Shown piece after piece: positions 8,321 through 17,300 of a stretch of 64,000 nucleotides of DNA. Origin of the DNA: Paenibacillus sp. PL91 (GTDB lineage Bacteria > Bacillota > Bacilli > Paenibacillales > Paenibacillaceae); contig NZ_JABBYG020000008.1 of the NCBI RefSeq assembly GCF_012935325.2, forward strand, positions 124,001-188,000, read 5' to 3'. The notes beneath the pieces are model-generated. The model saw nothing but the letters and a program-made list of their open reading frames with translations. It searched no databases and was not told the DNA's origin. The translations under genes and the position numbers were made by a program. Each line of letters begins with the position of its first letter. The first letter of the stretch is position 1.

Positions 8321-9346
8321 ATGGCTACGATCAAAGAAATCGCGCAAAGAGCAAATGTGTCGATCGCAACCGTATCTCGGGTGCTTAATTATGATCCAGG
8401 CATTTCGGTTGCCGACGAAACCCGAAAGCGTATTTTCGAGGTTGCCCAGCAATTGAACTACAAGACGCTGCGTCAACGCAATGGCGCTGCTGCCAAGGAA
8501 CGCTATCGCGTCGGGCTTGTAAACTGGTATTCCGATCAGGAGGAAATGCTCGATCCGTATTATTTGGCGATAAGGCTCGGTATTGAACGGGAATGCTTCC
8601 AGCGAAAGATGGATTTGGTTAAGTTATATATGCTGCCCCAAGAAGATTCAGACCGCAAAGAGTGGCCCGGCGAGCCGCTCGACGGCATCCTAGCAATTGG
8701 GCGGTTCGAGAAGGAGGATTTGGATCGATTTCCGTTAGGCTTTGAGAACATCGTCTTCGTCGATTCCTCTCCTGACGATAACCGCTTCGATTCTGTCGTC
8801 ATTGATTTGCGCAAGTCCGTTTCCGACGTTGCGGACTACCTAATTGGGCTTGGCCATGCAGCGATCGGCTATATCGGCGGGCACAATAGGGTCAACAATA
8901 AGCGAGTACGGGATGAGCGCGAGCAAGTATTTATGGAGCGTCTAGCCGATCAGGGGCTGTATGATGCCGAGCTGGTTTTTACAGGCAGCCATTTATATGC
9001 GGAGGATGGCTATAAGCTGATGAAGAAGGCTTTATCCGGAGCGAAGCTGCCAACGGCATTTTTTATCGAAAATGATTCGATGGCGGTTGGCGCGCTGCGT
9101 GCGCTGCATGAGGCGAAGGTGCAGGTTCCGCAGGACATTTCAATCGTGGGCTGCAACGACATCGCCATATCTGAATTTTTGCAGCCGCCGCTTACGACGG
9201 TAAAGGTTCATATGGAGCATATGGGCGAGACCGCGGTTGAGCTGCTAGCCGATCGGCTGGCCGCCAAGCGGGAAATTGCCAAAAAAATTGTTTTGCCGAC
9301 CCGTTTGCAAATACGAGAGAGCAGCGGAATGCCAGCTAATAAGTGA
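8321..9346 (+). CDS. LacI/GalR-family transcriptional regulator
   Basis: A 341-residue repressor. The N-terminal helix-turn-helix and hinge are textbook: ATIKEIAQRANVSIATVSRVLN, then TRKRIFEVAQQLNY. Residues about 60-335 form the periplasmic-binding-protein-like sensor core, ending with the dimer-forming LPTRLQIRESSG region. Its effector is unknown. The spacing to the rhamnosidase terminator and its own promoter separates it from upstream genes, while only about 50 bases separate it from glpP, so it is probably cotranscribed with glpP and glpK. That would be an unusual partner for the GlpP system. It could regulate its own operon or a distant sugar locus. Confidence 0.87.
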   Translation: MATIKEIAQRANVSIATVSRVLNYDPGISVADETRKRIFEVAQQLNYKTLRQRNGAAAKERYRVGLVNWYSDQEEMLDPYYLAIRLGIERECFQRKMDLVKLYMLPQEDSDRKEWPGEPLDGILAIGRFEKEDLDRFPLGFENIVFVDSSPDDNRFDSVVIDLRKSVSDVADYLIGLGHAAIGYIGGHNRVNNKRVRDEREQVFMERLADQGLYDAELVFTGSHLYAEDGYKLMKKALSGAKLPTAFFIENDSMAVGALRALHEAKVQVPQDISIVGCNDIAISEFLQPPLTTVKVHMEHMGETAVELLADRLAAKREIAKKIVLPTRLQIRESSGMPANK

Positions 9347-9395
9347 GCGGCACTATGGATAACGAAAATCATTAGGATGCATGGAGGTGGCAGGG

Positions 9396-9956
9396 GTGTC
9401 TTTGTTGCTGAATGGTCAGAACGTATTGCCGGCTGTGCATAAGCTTAAGGACGTGGAGGCGGTGCTTGCCTCGCCTTATGCTTTTATGGTGCTGCTCGGA
9501 GGGCATTTGGGACAATTAAAAAATATCGTGGATTTGGCAAGGCAGCATGAGAAAAAGGTGCTGCTGCACGCCGATTTGATCGACGGCTTGAAAAACGACG
9601 AATACGCAGCCGAGTTTCTCTGTCAGTCGATACGTCCCGCTGGTATTATATCCACCCGCTCGAGTGTAATTGGCCGTACGAAGCAGAATGGGCTGATTGC
9701 CATTCAGCGGCTGTTTCTAATCGATTCGGACGCGCTCGAGCGAAGCTATACGGGCCTGGACAAAAACCGTCCCGATTTCATTGAGGTGCTGCCGGGCGTC
9801 ATACCGGATATCATTAGCGAGGTCAAGCAGCGGAGCGGCATTCCGATTATAGCGGGAGGGCTTATACGCACGCAGGACCATGTAAAGCAGGCGCTTGAGG
9901 CTGGCGCAACGGCTATTACGACATCGCGGAAAGAGCTGTGGAAGGCAGCAGATTAA
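9396..9956 (+). CDS. glpP: Glycerol uptake operon antiterminator GlpP
   Basis: GlpP binds glycerol-3-phosphate and prevents termination in leaders of glp mRNAs. The 186-residue protein keeps the family landmarks: LLGGHLGQLKNIV, LLHADLIDGLKNDEYAAEFL, RPAGIISTRSS, AIQRLFLIDS, FIEVLPGVIPDII and GIPIIAGGLIRTQDHV. I place the start at GTG (9396) because GGAGGT lies seven bases upstream and the protein then begins as other GlpP proteins do; an ATG at 9381 would sit on top of the ribosome site. Its predicted target is the terminator in front of glpD. It is 29 bases from glpK and downstream of a LacI-type gene. Confidence 0.9.
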   Translation: MSLLLNGQNVLPAVHKLKDVEAVLASPYAFMVLLGGHLGQLKNIVDLARQHEKKVLLHADLIDGLKNDEYAAEFLCQSIRPAGIISTRSSVIGRTKQNGLIAIQRLFLIDSDALERSYTGLDKNRPDFIEVLPGVIPDIISEVKQRSGIPIIAGGLIRTQDHVKQALEAGATAITTSRKELWKAAD

Positions 9957-9985
9957 AGAGTTAGATTTGCAAGGAGGAGTATGAA

Positions 9986-11476
9986 GTGGAAAAATATATG
10001 CTTTCCCTCGATCAGGGCACGACGAGCACGCGCGCGCTGCTCGTTGATCGGAGCGGAACGATTGTAGATATGGCAAGAGAGGAGCTTCCGCTGCATTACC
10101 CGCATGCAGGATGGGTTGAAGCGGATGCTTCGTTTATATGGGAATCGACGAAGAAGGTGATGGTCGAGCTTCTGGCCAAGACAGGCATATCGGCTGAGCA
10201 AATCGCTGGAATCGGAATTACGAATCAACGGGAAACGACAGTAGTATGGGACAAGAAGACGGGGCAGCCTATTTATCACGCCATAGTTTGGCAGTCTCGC
10301 CAAACAGCTGACATCTGCGAAGGTCTTAAGCAAGGCGAATATGAGCAGCTGTTTCATTCGAAGACCGGATTGCTGATTGATGCTTATTTCTCAGGCACAA
10401 AGGTAAGCTGGCTGCTGGATCATGTCGATGGCGCTCGCCAGCGAGCGGAGAAGGGCGAGCTGCTGTTCGGCACGATCGATACGTGGCTTATTTGGAATTT
10501 AACCGGCGGGCAGGTGCATGTAACGGACGTCTCGAACGCGTCGAGGACGCTGATGTTCAACATTCATGAGCGGAGCTGGGATGACGAGCTTTTGCAAATT
10601 TTGGACATACCCAAATCGATGCTGCCGGAGGTGCGATCCTCTTCCGAGGTTTACGGACAGCTTGATTCCGGTCTGCTCGGACGCAGCATTCCGGTTGCGG
10701 GAGCGGCGGGCGATCAGCAAGCGGCATTGTTCGGCCAAAATGCATACGAAGAGGGCAATACGAAAAACACCTATGGAACAGGCTGCTTCATGCTCATGAA
10801 CACCGGGTCAAAAGCAATCGTATCCGAAAAAGGATTGCTCACCACCATTGCATGGGAAGTGGACGGCAAGCTCGAATATGCGCTTGAAGGGAGCGTATTT
10901 GTTGCGGGAGCAGCGATTCAGTGGCTTCGCGATGGACTTGGGCTTATCGAATCTGCTTCGGAGACCGAAGGGCTGGCGGAGCAAGTACAAACCTCGGATG
11001 GCGTGTACGTCGTTCCGGCATTCGTTGGGCTTGGAACGCCGTATTGGAACAGCGATGTCAGAGGTGCAGTATTCGGATTGACGCGCGGAACGTCGAAAGC
11101 CCATTTTGTCCGCGCCGTGCTGGAATCGTTGGCCTACCAGACGAAGGATGTCCTGTCCGTTATGGAGGAAGAGTCGGGCTTGCCGCTCCAGTCGCTTTCC
11201 GTAGACGGAGGAGCGACGCTCAATAATTTGCTGATGCAATTCCAAAGCGATCTGTTAGGCGTTCCGGTAGAGCGGCCTGTGGTCAATGAGTCGACGGCGC
11301 TTGGCGCGGCTTATTTGGCAGGCCTTGCCGTCGGCTTCTGGGAAAACCGCAAGGAGCTTGCTGAGCTGCGCAAAGTGGATCGTTTGTTTGAGCCTTCCAT
11401 GGCGGCTGAGAAGCGTACCGAGCTATACAATGGCTGGCATCGCGCAGTCAAAGCGGCCATGGCTTTTGCGCAATAA
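9986..11476 (+). CDS. glpK: Glycerol kinase
   Basis: FGGY-family kinase, 496 residues, converting glycerol and ATP to glycerol-3-phosphate. ATP/substrate motifs are intact: SLDQGTTSTRAL at 7-17, NQRETTVVWD near 80, SRQTAD near 104, AGAAGDQQAALFGQ at 238-251 and the NTYGTGCFMLMNTG phosphate loop. The GTG start is fixed by AAGGAGG eight bases upstream; an ATG five bases earlier is out of frame. The segment before AGAAGDQQ reads QLDSGLLGRS where Bacillus and Enterococcus enzymes have a YHF/FHF segment with the His phosphorylated by HPr, so that PTS activation site seems absent. No glpF gene is in the window. A promoter for glpD lies at the end of this gene. Confidence 0.95.
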   Translation: MEKYMLSLDQGTTSTRALLVDRSGTIVDMAREELPLHYPHAGWVEADASFIWESTKKVMVELLAKTGISAEQIAGIGITNQRETTVVWDKKTGQPIYHAIVWQSRQTADICEGLKQGEYEQLFHSKTGLLIDAYFSGTKVSWLLDHVDGARQRAEKGELLFGTIDTWLIWNLTGGQVHVTDVSNASRTLMFNIHERSWDDELLQILDIPKSMLPEVRSSSEVYGQLDSGLLGRSIPVAGAAGDQQAALFGQNAYEEGNTKNTYGTGCFMLMNTGSKAIVSEKGLLTTIAWEVDGKLEYALEGSVFVAGAAIQWLRDGLGLIESASETEGLAEQVQTSDGVYVVPAFVGLGTPYWNSDVRGAVFGLTRGTSKAHFVRAVLESLAYQTKDVLSVMEEESGLPLQSLSVDGGATLNNLLMQFQSDLLGVPVERPVVNESTALGAAYLAGLAVGFWENRKELAELRKVDRLFEPSMAAEKRTELYNGWHRAVKAAMAFAQ

Positions 11477-11479
11477 TTA

Positions 11480-11590
11480 TGCTATACTTTCGATAAGTTA
11501 ATAACGGTTGGAGATCAGGAGAAACCACGAAGACCGCTTCCAAACCCTTTAATAGGGATAGGAAGCGGTTTGAGTGGTTTTTTTGTTTAT
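11480..11590 (+). promoter_or_regulatory. glpD promoter and GlpP-type leader terminator
   Basis: An extended -10 (TG at 11480-11481, TATACT at 11483-11488) starts a leader immediately after glpK. A nested hairpin follows: ACCAC...GTGGT outside GACCGCTTCC...GGAAGCGGTT, closed over AAACCCTTTAATAGGGAT, then TTTTTTTG. It lies about 75 bases before glpD, as in the GlpP-controlled glpD leader of B. subtilis. GlpP bound to glycerol-3-phosphate would allow read-through. Confidence 0.75.
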
Positions 11591-11663
11591 ATTTTCTAAA
11601 TGATGAGTAACCAAAATGAATTTGGCAGAACATTAATGGGTAGAGAATCGGGAGGATATCATA

Positions 11664-13349
11664 ATGACAAATCATATGGGCAAGGAAATTTTTGCAGCGC
11701 AAAATCGCGAGCAGGTGCTTGCAGACATGCAATCCTCACCAATAGATGTGCTTGTTATTGGCGGAGGAATTACGGGGGCAGGCATTGCGCTTGATGCTGC
11801 CGCGCGCGGCATGAAGGTGGCGCTGGTGGAGATGCAGGATTTTGCGGCGGGTACGTCTAGCCGATCGACAAAGCTTGTGCATGGCGGCTTGCGCTACTTA
11901 AAGCAATTCGAGGTAGGCGTCGTAGCCGAGGTCGGCAAGGAGCGGGCTATCGTATACGAGAATGGACCGCATGTGACTACGCCGGAATGGATGCTGCTCC
12001 CGCTCTACAAGGGAGGCACCTTCGGCAAATTTTCAACCTCGATTGGACTGCGTGTCTATGATTTTTTGGCGGGAGTCAAAAGAAAAGAGAGGCGCATGAT
12101 GCTGAGCGTAGCGGATACGCTGTCGAAGGAACCGCTATTGAAGCGCGATGGCTTGAAGGGCGGCGGCTATTATGTGGAATATCGGACGGATGATGCGCGG
12201 CTGACGATTGAAGTGATGAAGAAAGCGGTAGAAACCGGCGCTTTGTCAGTCAATTATGCGAAGGTGGAGACGCTGCGGTACGATAAGGATGGTAAAATAA
12301 CAGGCGCATTAGTTAAAGATACGATTAGCGGCGCAGAATATGAGATTAAGGCAACTAAGATCATCAATGCAACCGGACCTTGGGTCGATGATATTCGGGA
12401 AATGGACGGCTCCAAAAAAGGGAAAACGCTCCGTCTGACGAAGGGCGTTCATCTCGTGTTCGACAAGAGCCGCTTTCCGCTTCGCCAAGCGGTTTACTTC
12501 GATACGCCGGATGGGCGCATGGTGTTCGCGATTCCTCGCGCCGGCAAAACCTATTTCGGTACAACCGATACAAATTATAAGGGCGACACTGTGAATCCGG
12601 TTATGACGCTGGAGGATCGCACCTATTTGCTGAAAGCCGTCAACTTTATGTTCCCTGAGCTGAAGCTAGTTGAAGCGGATGTCGAATCGAGCTGGGCAGG
12701 CCTGCGTCCGCTTATCCAGCAGGAAGGCAAATCGCCTTCGGAAATTTCGCGCAGAGACGAAATTTTCGTATCGCAATCCGGCCTTATATCGATTGCAGGG
12801 GGGAAGCTGACCGGATATCGCAAGATGGCTGAAACGGTCGTTGATAAAGTAGTTGAGCTGCTTGGGCAAGAGGGCGGCAGCGTTAACTTCGCCAAGAGCG
12901 CAACAAAATCGATACCGATGTCGGGCGGAGACCTTGGCGGATCAGAAGGCTTTGAGCCATTTTTAAGAAAGAAGACCGCTGAAGGGGTTCATTTTGGTTT
13001 TACGAAGGAAGAGTCGGCCTATCTGGCACAGCGTTACGGCTCCAATGTCGATCAGCTGTTCGCGATGGCTCAAGGGACGGGAAATTGGGCAGCAACCCAT
13101 GAGCTGCCGCTCGTGCTGGCGGTACAGCTGCGCTACTCGCTCGAAGCAGAAATGACGGTGAAGCCGACAGATTTCTTTATCCGCCGCACAGGCGATTTAT
13201 TCTTCCATATCGGTTACGTGCAGCAATGGAAATGGCATGTCATTGCCGCAATGGCGGATCGTCTTCAGTGGAGCGACGAGCAGCGTGCTGCTTACACAGC
13301 GGAGCTGGAGGAGAAGCTGGTGGAGGCGGTTGAGCCGTTGAGGAGCTGA
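11664..13349 (+). CDS. glpD: Aerobic glycerol-3-phosphate dehydrogenase
   Basis: Membrane-associated FAD enzyme, 561 residues, oxidising glycerol-3-phosphate to dihydroxyacetone phosphate and feeding electrons to menaquinone. The FAD fold starts with VLVIGGGITGAGIALDAAARG at about 29-49, followed by AAGTSSRSTKLVHGGLRYL, and the C-terminal third (from about residue 400) is the DAO_C helical domain. GGGAGG stands at the right distance before the ATG. Transcription is expected from the promoter at the end of glpK, read through by GlpP, so expression needs glycerol-3-phosphate. Length and motifs are normal. A terminator follows about 105 bases downstream. Confidence 0.95.
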   Translation: MTNHMGKEIFAAQNREQVLADMQSSPIDVLVIGGGITGAGIALDAAARGMKVALVEMQDFAAGTSSRSTKLVHGGLRYLKQFEVGVVAEVGKERAIVYENGPHVTTPEWMLLPLYKGGTFGKFSTSIGLRVYDFLAGVKRKERRMMLSVADTLSKEPLLKRDGLKGGGYYVEYRTDDARLTIEVMKKAVETGALSVNYAKVETLRYDKDGKITGALVKDTISGAEYEIKATKIINATGPWVDDIREMDGSKKGKTLRLTKGVHLVFDKSRFPLRQAVYFDTPDGRMVFAIPRAGKTYFGTTDTNYKGDTVNPVMTLEDRTYLLKAVNFMFPELKLVEADVESSWAGLRPLIQQEGKSPSEISRRDEIFVSQSGLISIAGGKLTGYRKMAETVVDKVVELLGQEGGSVNFAKSATKSIPMSGGDLGGSEGFEPFLRKKTAEGVHFGFTKEESAYLAQRYGSNVDQLFAMAQGTGNWAATHELPLVLAVQLRYSLEAEMTVKPTDFFIRRTGDLFFHIGYVQQWKWHVIAAMADRLQWSDEQRAAYTAELEEKLVEAVEPLRS

Positions 13350-13454
13350 TAGCTTGCTTTTAGATGTAAAATCCGGATGACTGACTGATAGATGGCTAGT
13401 GCATTAAAAGAGTATCGAAAGAGCGAGTGAAATAGCAGATCTAGGTAAAAAGCT

Positions 13455-13483
13455 GAGGCGCAGAGATGTGCCTCTTTTTTTGT
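13455..13483 (+). terminator. Rho-independent terminator after glpD
   Basis: GAGGCGCA / TGTGCCTC with a short GAGA loop, followed by a run of seven or more T residues. Confidence 0.75.
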
Positions 13484-13549
13484 TAAAACATGTGGATAGC
13501 CGCTGCTTAATGTACAAATTTGCTCTCAGAATTGTGCGTGCAAATGGTA

Positions 13550-13606
13550 TTGCAATTTTAACCATCGGTGCATATAATTAATATATGAGCAAGTATTCAT
13601 ATGTAT
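13550..13606 (+). promoter_or_regulatory. SigA promoter with ArsR/CzrA-type metal operator
   Basis: TTGCAA (13550-13555), a 17-base spacer and TATAAT (13573-13578) form a strong promoter. Right at the expected start site is ATATGAGCAAGTATTCATAT (13583-13602), which fits the ATATGAACAAATATTCA-type operator of ArsR/SmtB repressors such as CzrA. Such an operator lets zinc or another divalent metal induce the CDF gene. No ArsR-family gene is in this window, so the repressor would be encoded elsewhere. Confidence 0.7.
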
Positions 13607-13699
13607 ATAACCTTTGTTATTCTAAAGGAACGGATTAGTGCTTAATGAAATAAAAGGTTATGATGCAAACTATTAGCGCTTGATGAGGAGGGTGCGGCA

Positions 13700-14848
13700 A
13701 TGAGCATAGCAAATAACGAGAAACAAAGTCAAAGCTTAAGGGCAGCAGCAGATGGAGGGGATAAAAGACAGGATGAGCATATGCATTCTGATAACGGGGA
13801 AAATTTGCGTAATGAACATGGCCATTCTGATGGAAAGTGCGAGCATGCGCATGACCATAGCGGACATGATCATAAGCATGATGATAAACTGATGAAGCAC
13901 GTAAAGACGAGCAATCATAGCCATCATTCCCACGGGCATCACCATGGTCACTCGCATGGTCATCACGGTCATTCACATGCCCCTAATAACAAGGCGGGTC
14001 TGTTGATTGCGCTTGTCATTACAGCTGGAATTATGATTTTGGAGTTTGTTGGGGGCTTAGTGACAAATTCTTTGGCGCTGCTGTCCGATTCCGGGCATAT
14101 GCTGAGCGACAGCGCTGCGCTGGCGCTGAGCTTGCTGGCGATGTGGTTTGCGGCGCGTCCGAAGTCTTCCAGTCGCACGTTCGGTTTTCATCGGTTTGAA
14201 ATATTAGCCGCATTGCTGAACGGCGTTACGTTGTTTGTCATCGCGGCTTTCATTATCGCCGAGGCGATCAAGCGGTTCGGTGAGCCGCCAACTGTGGCGA
14301 GCGGGACGATGATGATTATCGCGGGCATTGGTTTGCTCGCTAATATTGCGAGTGCATGGTTTCTTATGCGCAAAGGCGACGTAAAAGACAATTTAAATGT
14401 TCGCAGCGCCTATCTTCATGTCCTTGGGGATGCACTAGGCTCGGTTGGTGCAATCATTGCCGGTATTTTGATGTCCTTGTTTTCATGGTATATCGCGGAC
14501 CCGATCATCAGCGTAATCGTTGCCATTCTGATTTTGAAAAGCGCATGGGGAATCATTACATCAACCGTTCATATTTTAATGGAGGGAACGCCGGCTAATG
14601 TGGATGCTGGGCAGGTCGAGCAAACGCTGCTTCGTATTCCTGGTGTAAAAGAGGTGCATGATCTCCATATTTGGACGATTACGTCTGGGCTGGACTCCTT
14701 AAGCTGCCATTTGATCGTCGAAGACAGCGTGGACTGCCAGAAGGTTTTGCAGGAAGCGATTCGGCAAATCGCATCCGATTTTCAGATCGAGCATACGACG
14801 ATTCAGATCGAGAAGTCGGAGCTGAAGCATGCGGCTCTAAAGGTGTAG
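13700..14848 (+). CDS. CDF-family Zn2+/divalent cation exporter (CzcD/ZitB type)
   Basis: A 382-residue cation diffusion facilitator that exports Zn2+ (perhaps Co2+ or Cd2+) by proton exchange. Residues about 26-95 form an unusually long His/Asp-rich metal-binding tail with many HGH and HSH repeats. Six TM segments follow (from about residue 98), with the metal-site signature SLALLSDSGHMLSDS in TM2 and a matching HVLGDALGSVGA in TM5. The C-terminal cytoplasmic domain shows VKEVHDLHIWTITSG. A GAGGAGGGT ribosome site precedes the ATG. A CzrA-like operator upstream supports metal-induced expression. It is followed by a bidirectional terminator. Zinc is the most likely substrate. Confidence 0.92.
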   Translation: MSIANNEKQSQSLRAAADGGDKRQDEHMHSDNGENLRNEHGHSDGKCEHAHDHSGHDHKHDDKLMKHVKTSNHSHHSHGHHHGHSHGHHGHSHAPNNKAGLLIALVITAGIMILEFVGGLVTNSLALLSDSGHMLSDSAALALSLLAMWFAARPKSSSRTFGFHRFEILAALLNGVTLFVIAAFIIAEAIKRFGEPPTVASGTMMIIAGIGLLANIASAWFLMRKGDVKDNLNVRSAYLHVLGDALGSVGAIIAGILMSLFSWYIADPIISVIVAILILKSAWGIITSTVHILMEGTPANVDAGQVEQTLLRIPGVKEVHDLHIWTITSGLDSLSCHLIVEDSVDCQKVLQEAIRQIASDFQIEHTTIQIEKSELKHAALKV

Positions 14849-14865
14849 GGATTGCATTGGCAAAT

Positions 14866-14914
14866 AAAAAAGCAGGTCGCGATGCTTGGTTGAAGCATTG
14901 CGACCTGCTTTTTC
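14866..14914. terminator. Bidirectional terminator
   Basis: AAAAAGCAGGTCGC...GCGACCTGCTTTTT forms a near-perfect hairpin with A and T runs on both sides. It separates the convergent CDF exporter and ABC permease genes. Confidence 0.9.
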
Positions 14915-14924
14915 TTGTGCGCGT

Positions 14925-16046
14925 CTAACGGGTAGCCGCAATTGATTTGGCTTTATATACTTGCGAGCCGACTAAGAAGGATACGACGCCCCATAGCACC
15001 ATAATGCCGATTCCGACCCAGAACGAGCTTGAGGCTACGCCGGAGGCGTATATGAGGCCGTCCCGCATGCCATCGACGAAGTAGGTGAGCGGAAGCATTT
15101 GCGTAACGGGCTGCAGCCAGGTCGGCAAAGTTTCGAGCGGGAAGAAAACGCCGCTTAGGAACATCATAAGCATGCTCGCGATGTTCGCCATCCCCATGTA
15201 AGCCTCCATCGATTTGCTGAACGAGGAGAATAAATACCCCATGGCATTAAACACCAATCCCCCTGCAAAAAAGGCAATGACCAAGCTGAACACGTTAATA
15301 TGAAGATTCGCGCCAAATCCGAATACGCCAATCAACGATAAAATAACGATTTGTATGACACCGAGCATGAGCCGCACGACCATGCCGGCTAAGCCGTAGA
15401 GCCCCATATTTGCAGGCGTCATGCGAAGCCGTTTCATCAAGCCCTTCCTGCGCATCTCGACGAGCTCGACCATGCCGAACAGTCCGCCTTGGGCAACGGA
15501 TAATCCGATCATGCCAGTGAGCAGGAAGTCCGCATAATTCAAGTCGTCGGCGCCAGAGGAAACCGAGCTTTTGGTTAAGCTGAACGTTGGCGTTGCTCCG
15601 GCAACCGTCCAGTTCGCCTGCTGAATGAATTGATCTAATATGCCAGCTATCGCTTGCGTGGTAGCGCCCTGTTCATCAGCCTTGTTCACAACAAGCTGCA
15701 TCGTGTTGGCGCCTTCTGATTCGGGCAAAATAATAAGTGCGTCGATATCTTGCTTTTCAACGAGCGCATTGCCGGCTTCTTTCGTAACGGGCTGCTCTTC
15801 TTTGAACTCGAGCACTGGAATTTGCCGCAGCTGCTCGAGCAGCATCGTTGAGGTGGCGTTTGGTTTGGAATCAACAACGGCTATCGTAGCCTTAAAGCTG
15901 TCTCCCGAGCCGCCTCCGAAAATAATCATAAATAACACCATTAAGATGACGGGGAAAAAGATATTCCAAAACCATACTTGTTTCTCGCGAAACATCATTT
16001 TGATTTGCGCGGTGAACATTTTGGAAAATTGCTTGGCGCTGTTCAT
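14925..16046 (-). CDS. ABC-2 type transporter permease
   Basis: A 373-residue permease. One TM helix near the N-terminus (about residues 24-44, FWNIFFPVILMVLFMIIFGG) is followed by a large external domain (about 45-185) and then five more TM helices, the ABC2_membrane_3 topology of multidrug or antibiotic exporters. The family motif around EMRRKGLMKRLRMTPA precedes the core TM block. Its ATG directly follows the stop of the ATPase gene, so the two are translationally coupled. The substrate is unknown; efflux of a hydrophobic compound is the usual role. Confidence 0.88.
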   Translation of the reverse strand: MNSAKQFSKMFTAQIKMMFREKQVWFWNIFFPVILMVLFMIIFGGGSGDSFKATIAVVDSKPNATSTMLLEQLRQIPVLEFKEEQPVTKEAGNALVEKQDIDALIILPESEGANTMQLVVNKADEQGATTQAIAGILDQFIQQANWTVAGATPTFSLTKSSVSSGADDLNYADFLLTGMIGLSVAQGGLFGMVELVEMRRKGLMKRLRMTPANMGLYGLAGMVVRLMLGVIQIVILSLIGVFGFGANLHINVFSLVIAFFAGGLVFNAMGYLFSSFSKSMEAYMGMANIASMLMMFLSGVFFPLETLPTWLQPVTQMLPLTYFVDGMRDGLIYASGVASSSFWVGIGIMVLWGVVSFLVGSQVYKAKSIAATR

Positions 16047-16976
16047 TTAATCCCTCCATTCCTTGCCGGTGAAGGCGATGAATACATCCTCTAGGCTCAT
16101 TTCGCGAATCGAAATTTGCTCGACCCGGAAACCGCGGTCTTTTGTAAAGCCGAACAGCTCATAGAGCGTTTCTTCCGGCTGCGTCGTCCATAGCTGGAGC
16201 GAAGCGCCTTCGCGGTTTGTTCGGACGACAGTAGGTTGGAGGAGCGCCACCTTCTCCGTTTCGATCGCGGCGTCCGCGCCATCAAGAAAGGTGAGCCGAA
16301 CCTCGCGCTCCTTCGTGAGGCGATCGATTAAAGCGGCTGGGGTATCGAGTGTGACAATCTTCCCTTGATCAACGATACAGACGCGGTCGCTCAGCTTCTC
16401 GGCCTCCTCCATATAATGCGTCGTAAGAATGGTCGTTTTGCCGAGCTCCTTCAGCTTAAGAATAATGTCCCATATGTTGCGCCTAGCCTGCGGATCAAGT
16501 CCGGTGGTCGGCTCGTCAAGGAAAATGATCGTCGGATCATTAATCATCGCAAGTCCGATCGCTAGCCGCTGCTTTTGGCCGCCGGACAGCTTTTTGACAT
16601 GCTTATCACGTTGATCCGTAAGGCTGATCATTTCGAGCACCTCTGCTGCTGGCCTGGATTTCGGATAGAAGGTCGCGAACAAATCCAAATTTTCTTCTAC
16701 CGTCAGCAGGTCGAACAAAGCGCTTGATTGCGGCTGCACGCCGATGGACACCTTGATTTGCTCACTATTTTTGGACCAATTTAATGCACCGAACTCAATT
16801 TGGCCCGCGTCAGGCGATTGCAGCCCTTCAATCATTTCGAGCGTAGTCGTTTTTCCGGCGCCGTTAGGGCCGATAATGGTGAACACTTCGCCAGCTTCGA
16901 CCGTGAAGCTGATGTCTTCGACTGCGCTGACTGAGCCGTAAGCTTTTTTTAAATGGCGCACTTCTAAAACGGGCAT
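16047..16976 (-). CDS. ABC transporter ATP-binding protein (ABC-2 partner)
   Basis: A 309-residue nucleotide-binding subunit. Walker A is GPNGAGKTTT near residues 38-47, the signature is LSGGQKQRLAIG, Walker B is IIFLDEPTTGLDP, and the switch His is in TTHYMEEAEKLSDR. The C-terminal 80 residues form the small accessory domain found in DrrA/CcmA-type exporters. It is the first gene of a two-gene operon with the permease. AGGAGG lies upstream of the ATG. The intergenic region ahead of it holds the 123-bp repeat array. Confidence 0.92.
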   Translation of the reverse strand: MPVLEVRHLKKAYGSVSAVEDISFTVEAGEVFTIIGPNGAGKTTTLEMIEGLQSPDAGQIEFGALNWSKNSEQIKVSIGVQPQSSALFDLLTVEENLDLFATFYPKSRPAAEVLEMISLTDQRDKHVKKLSGGQKQRLAIGLAMINDPTIIFLDEPTTGLDPQARRNIWDIILKLKELGKTTILTTHYMEEAEKLSDRVCIVDQGKIVTLDTPAALIDRLTKEREVRLTFLDGADAAIETEKVALLQPTVVRTNREGASLQLWTTQPEETLYELFGFTKDRGFRVEQISIREMSLEDVFIAFTGKEWRD

Positions 16977-17300
16977 TATGTAACCTCCTCAAAGTTTTGT
17001 GGAGCAAACTAGCATTGGAAGCGAGAGCTTGTGAAGCGAAACTAGCTATGTAAACATGATCTCCGGTTTCTTTTATCTGCTACCGTCATTTTAACCGTAT
17101 CCATTTTATGAGAATACCGCCTAGAGCATGCTTTTAATCTCGGTCTGTAGGCGGAGCGGGAAATCGTTGCTGGTTAGGAGCATCAGCAGAAGCGCAAACA
17201 GAGTTAGTAACGCGAAATATGGTGATAGAAGCGGCTACAGCCTGCTCGGGTAAAGATAATGATTTACTTTGTAAATCGTTGGGGGGATTGACGGAAGCGG
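16977..17300. other. Upstream region of the ABC operon
   Basis: No gene is seen. It holds the ribosome site of the ATPase gene and a degenerate copy of part of the 123-bp unit (TTTACTTTGTAAATCG at about 17262-17277 resembles palindrome B). No promoter stands out clearly. Confidence 0.4.
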
